Shown: positions 6,330-8,454 of the stretch, one piece after another
How positions within the stretch are numbered: the stretch's first letter is position 1
Layout: each line of letters starts with the position of its first letter
Assembly (NCBI GenBank): GCA_023717585.1
Contig: JAMQPJ010000427.1
Location: 1-8,454 of the forward strand
Reading direction: 5' to 3'
Source: Thermoanaerobaculia bacterium
GTDB taxonomy: Bacteria; Acidobacteriota; Thermoanaerobaculia; UBA5066
DNA: 8,454 nucleotides
The notes under the pieces: generated by a model
Databases searched by the model: none
Told to the model about the DNA's origin: nothing
What the model saw: only the letters and a program-made list of their open reading frames with translations
Program-made: the position numbers and the translations under genes

Positions 6330-6794
6330 ATGACGAACGCCGAGACCCAGGCCGCCCTGACGCGTTTCTACGAGGCCTTCGCGCGACGCGACGGCGACAC
6401 CATGGCCGCGATGTACGCGCCGGACGCGACGTTCGAGGATCCCGTCTTCCGGCTGACCGGGTCCGACATCGGGAAGATGTGGATCGGCCTCACGCGCTCG
6501 GCGAAGGACTTCGCCGTGCAGTTCACCGTCGCGAAGGCCGGACCCGGGACAGGCGTCGTCGAGTGGACGGCCCGCTACCTCTTCGGAGGCAAACGGCCCG
6601 TCGTGAACGTGATCGTGTCCGAGATCGAGATGAAAGACGGGCTCATCGTGCGCCAGAAGGACAGCTTCGACTTCCCGCGCTGGGCCGCCCAGGCGCTCGG
6701 CGTTCCGGGACTCCTGTTCGGGCGGATGTCCTGGATGAGGCGCTCGGTCTCGAAGAGCGCGGCGGCCCGGCTCGGCGTTCCCGAGAAGCCCTGA
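6330..6794 (+). CDS. NTF2/SnoaL-like family protein (ketosteroid isomerase-fold)
   Basis: A 154-residue small protein of the SnoaL-like/NTF2 superfamily, a cone-shaped alpha+beta fold used by many small isomerases, cyclases, hydrolases and non-catalytic binding proteins. The N-terminal helix LTRFYEAFARRDGDTMAAMYAPDATFEDPVF (about 10-40 in outline) is the family signature. Strand segments VVEWTARYLFGGKRPV (76-91) and VIVSEIEMKDGLIVRQKDSFDF (94-115 in outline) complete it. The D-x-F-D-F plus RWAAQALG ending (111-124) is typical of one common subgroup. A further 30-residue basic tail (GRMSWMRRSVSKSAAARLG) extends past the fold. No function can be assigned. No signal peptide is seen. The ATG follows a good G-rich site (GGGGGAA), and a TAGACT hexamer ends 13 nt before it. 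It lies 46 bp before the SpoIIE phosphatase gene on the same strand, so they may be cotranscribed. Confidence 0.86.
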   Translation: MTNAETQAALTRFYEAFARRDGDTMAAMYAPDATFEDPVFRLTGSDIGKMWIGLTRSAKDFAVQFTVAKAGPGTGVVEWTARYLFGGKRPVVNVIVSEIEMKDGLIVRQKDSFDFPRWAAQALGVPGLLFGRMSWMRRSVSKSAAARLGVPEKP

Positions 6795-6812
6795 GAACCC
6801 CCGAGAACCCCC
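6783..6812 (+). repeat. Tandem 10-bp repeat, three units (GAGAACCCCC type)
   Basis: Units are GAGAAGCCCT (6783-6792), GAGAACCCCC (6793-6802) and GAGAACCCCC (6803-6812): two identical copies preceded by one with two differences. The first unit encodes the last residues of the NTF2-like protein and the repeat runs into the 46-bp gap before the SpoIIE gene. It probably arose by slippage duplication; a regulatory role is possible but not shown. Confidence 0.7.
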
Positions 6813-6840
6813 AGCCCCGGGATTTCGTAAGAGAAGGCTC

Positions 6841-7953
6841 ATGACGACTGACTGGAAGAGCCTGGCGAAGGAGACGGTTCACTCCTTCGATGCCGACGAG
6901 GTGCGCGGCATGTGGGACGTGGACTGGCTGCGGGCGACGCGCGTGTTCCTCGCCGACCACGAGTCCGAGATCGCGGCCGAGCCCCGTCGCTGGAAGAGGG
7001 GCGTCCGCAAGACGAACGCGATCGTCTTCGGGCTCGCGAAGAGGCTCGCGCCTCCGCGGCGGCTGGTGTTCGCGCTCGTCCTTCTGCTCACGGTGCTCGC
7101 GTTCGTCGAGAGCGTCGGCGGCGATTCCTGGTCCGGTCAGGCCTCGTGGGCCTTCTTCGCCCTTTTCGTGTCGGTTCTCGCGCTCGCGTTCCTCCTCGCG
7201 ATGGAGCTCGTCGACAAGCTCCACTTCAAGGACGAGCTCGTCATGGCGCGCGAGCTCCAGGCCCAGCTCATCCCGCGCGTCTTGCCCGAGATCGGCGACT
7301 TCGAGCTCGGCGGCTTCAACCGGATCGCGAACACCGTGGGAGGCGACCTCTATGCGTTCGAGCCGCTCGCAGGCGGGCGTCTCGCGGTCCTGTTCGGCGA
7401 CGCGTCCGGACACGGGATGGCCGCGGGGCTCGTCATGGCGGTCACGCACGCGGTATTTCGCACGCAGCTTCCCGTCGACCCGTCGCCGGGCTCGATGATC
7501 GGGGCCCTCAACCGCGTGCTCTGCGAGACGGGGAACTCCCGATCGTTCTTCGCGGGCGTCTACGCCCTGCTCGAGCCCGGGGGCGTCGTGACGGCCTACG
7601 TCGCGGGTCATCCGCCCGTCCTCAAGGTGGACGCCGAAGGGCGGGTCGTGAAGCGCCTCGGTTCGGGCTCGTATCCCCTCGGGATCAGGAAGAACGCCGC
7701 GTACGTGCAGGAGTCCACGGTCCTGGCGCCGGGCGAGACGCTGCTCTTCCATTCCGACGGCCTTCCCGAGGCCCGCGGGGCGAACGGAGAGGAGTTCGGC
7801 GACGCGCGCATCGAGCACGTCCTCTTCCGGAAGGCGGGTGCCGCGCCGCACGAAGTGGTTTCCACGCTCGCGCAGGAGCTCGACCGGTTCCTCGGCCGGA
7901 CAATCTGCGACGACGACGTCTCCATCGCGGCGATCAGGCACAAGACCGCGTGA
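6841..7953 (+). CDS. Membrane-anchored SpoIIE/RsbU-type PP2C serine phosphatase
   Basis: A 370-residue protein. Residues 1-74 are a charged cytoplasmic region I do not recognise. Two transmembrane helices follow (about 75-90 and 101-122) joined by a very short loop, then a signalling helix ending ARELQAQLIP (136-145), the usual lead-in to this phosphatase family. The PP2C domain (about 150-366) shows NTVGGDLYAF (164-173, metal-binding Asp169), FGDASGHGMAAGLVMA (185-200, Asp187), YVAGHPP (253-259), FHSDGLPEA (303-311, Asp306) and CDDDVSIAAI (356-365). The residue usually Asp after the GGDxY motif is Ala172, a mild deviation. Such phosphatases dephosphorylate anti-sigma-factor antagonists (STAS proteins) in partner-switching stress pathways. 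No STAS or anti-sigma kinase gene is in the window, so partners lie elsewhere. With hardly any extracytoplasmic loop, it more likely senses membrane state or an intracellular partner. An AGAAGG site lies 3 bp before the ATG. It overlaps the EamA gene by GTGA. Confidence 0.93.
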   Translation: MTTDWKSLAKETVHSFDADEVRGMWDVDWLRATRVFLADHESEIAAEPRRWKRGVRKTNAIVFGLAKRLAPPRRLVFALVLLLTVLAFVESVGGDSWSGQASWAFFALFVSVLALAFLLAMELVDKLHFKDELVMARELQAQLIPRVLPEIGDFELGGFNRIANTVGGDLYAFEPLAGGRLAVLFGDASGHGMAAGLVMAVTHAVFRTQLPVDPSPGSMIGALNRVLCETGNSRSFFAGVYALLEPGGVVTAYVAGHPPVLKVDAEGRVVKRLGSGSYPLGIRKNAAYVQESTVLAPGETLLFHSDGLPEARGANGEEFGDARIEHVLFRKAGAAPHEVVSTLAQELDRFLGRTICDDDVSIAAIRHKTA

Positions 7954-8454
7954 AGGTGTCCCCGGCGCCGCCTTCCCCCGGACGGGGGCGGCTCCTCGTC
8001 GCGGCCGCCGCGCTCCTGTGGTCCTCGGGCGGGCTCGCGATCAAGCTCGTTCCGCTGTCGGCGTTCGGCGTCGTCTTCTGGCGGTCGCTCGTGGCGGCGA
8101 TCTTCCTGCTCGTCGTGTTCCGCCCCTCGCGCGCGCGCTGGCGGCACGCGGCGCCCTCCACGGTCGTCGTGTACGCGCTCATGATCCTGACGTTCGTGTC
8201 CGCGACGAAGATGACGACGGCCGCGAACGCGATCTTCCTGCAGTACACCGGGCCGCTCTACGTTCTCGCCCTCGCGCCGTTTCTCCTCAAGGAGCGGTTT
8301 CGCAGAGCCGACGCGGCGGCGGTCGGTGTCGCGCTCGTCGGGATGTCGCTCTTTTTCGTGGGACGCCTCGACCCGGGGGCGCTCGCGGGGAATCTCGTCG
8401 CGGTTCTCTCGGGCGTTTTCTTCGGCCTGACGGTTCTCCTCCTGAGGCGCGACG
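7950..8454 (+). CDS. EamA/DMT-family transporter, 3'-truncated by the window end
   Basis: The frame opens with GTG at 7950, overlapping the phosphatase TGA (GTGA), and stays open to the window end, giving 168 residues. The sequence is strongly hydrophobic, with about five membrane helices visible. ALLWSSGGLAIKLVP (about 21-35) is the typical first helix of the drug/metabolite transporter superfamily. WRSLVAAIFLLVVF (about 44-57) is the second. TTAANAIFLQYTGPLYVLALAPFLLKERF (about 89-117, in outline) is the best-conserved EamA block, ending in the K-E-R turn. VGVALVGMSLFFVG and LVAVLSGVFFGLTVLLLRR follow. A full member has about 280-300 residues and ten helices, so the second EamA repeat should lie beyond the window. 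Members export amino acids, metabolites or drugs across the inner membrane; the substrate is not predictable. Coupling to the phosphatase suggests co-expression. Confidence 0.93.
   Translation, partial: MKVSPAPPSPGRGRLLVAAAALLWSSGGLAIKLVPLSAFGVVFWRSLVAAIFLLVVFRPSRARWRHAAPSTVVVYALMILTFVSATKMTTAANAIFLQYTGPLYVLALAPFLLKERFRRADAAAVGVALVGMSLFFVGRLDPGALAGNLVAVLSGVFFGLTVLLLRRD
7975..7988 (+). other. Compact G/C hairpin at the start of the EamA gene
   Basis: CCCCC (7975-7979), a GGAC loop and GGGGG (7984-7988) form a short, very stable potential stem beginning 25 nt into the EamA coding sequence, just downstream of the GTGA overlap. It could slow ribosomes or modulate coupled translation. It encodes the hydrophilic N-terminal tail (SPGRG), so it may only reflect codon bias. 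Confidence 0.25.

Noticed and set aside
4273..6333. 686-codon open frame on the plus strand
   Set aside because: Antisense to sthA and out of frame with the NMO/FabK-like gene; no recognisable domain.
6795..6840. Rho-independent terminator between the NTF2-like and SpoIIE genes
   Set aside because: The spacer has C-rich repeats and CCCCGGG but no stable stem followed by a T-run.
6643..7941. 432-codon open frame on the minus strand
   Set aside because: Antisense to the SpoIIE phosphatase, whose PP2C motifs are all in the plus frame; the translation is charged low-complexity sequence.
7934..8248. 104-codon open frame on the minus strand near the window end
   Set aside because: Antisense to the EamA gene, whose hydrophobic plus-strand frame has clear family motifs.

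Overview
The window is 8.45 kb of high-GC DNA with a very strong G/C bias at third codon positions. It is packed with protein genes and has no gene-free stretch longer than about 90 bases. I see no RNA gene, CRISPR array, insertion sequence or integrase. The gene families suggest a chromosomal segment from a high-GC environmental bacterium. Acidobacteriota (for example a Thermoanaerobaculia-like lineage) is my best guess, from the alkaline-phosphatase-like protein ending in 'LRSLGYL' and the membrane-bound SpoIIE phosphatase. This is a family-level impression; no phylogenetic marker is present.

Layout. (1) 1-1145 (+): the 3' part of a type I phosphodiesterase/alkaline-phosphatase-superfamily gene whose later metal-ligand motifs look eroded. 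(2) 3803-1147 (-): a three-gene run, in transcription order a lipoprotein with a second membrane segment and an Ig-like domain, a MOSC-domain protein joined by a 4-bp GTGA overlap, and an M14-family (AstE/AspA-like) zinc deacylase. (3) 3881-4852 (+): a nitronate monooxygenase/FabK-type flavoprotein, divergent from the lipoprotein gene. (4) 6243-4849 (-): soluble pyridine nucleotide transhydrogenase SthA, whose stop codon overlaps that of the flavoprotein gene tail to tail. (5) 6330-8454 (+): an NTF2/SnoaL-like small protein, a membrane-anchored SpoIIE/RsbU-type PP2C phosphatase, and the 5' part of an EamA/DMT exporter coupled to it by another GTGA overlap.

How the genes fit together. Two have clear general roles: SthA balances NADH and NADPH, and the SpoIIE phosphatase probably feeds a partner-switching stress pathway. 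The flavoprotein, the MOSC protein and the M14 hydrolase are plausible small-molecule detoxification or metabolic enzymes. No shared pathway is evident, and this looks like ordinary chromosomal housekeeping and accessory metabolism rather than a defence island or mobile system.

Points most worth a second look: the apparent loss of metal ligands in the phosphodiesterase-like protein; the unusual two-anchor topology of the lipoprotein; a recurrent TANNNT hexamer 10-13 nt before four ATG starts, suggesting short-leader transcripts; the inverted repeats between the divergent sthA and NTF2-like genes; and a tandem 10-bp repeat before the SpoIIE gene.
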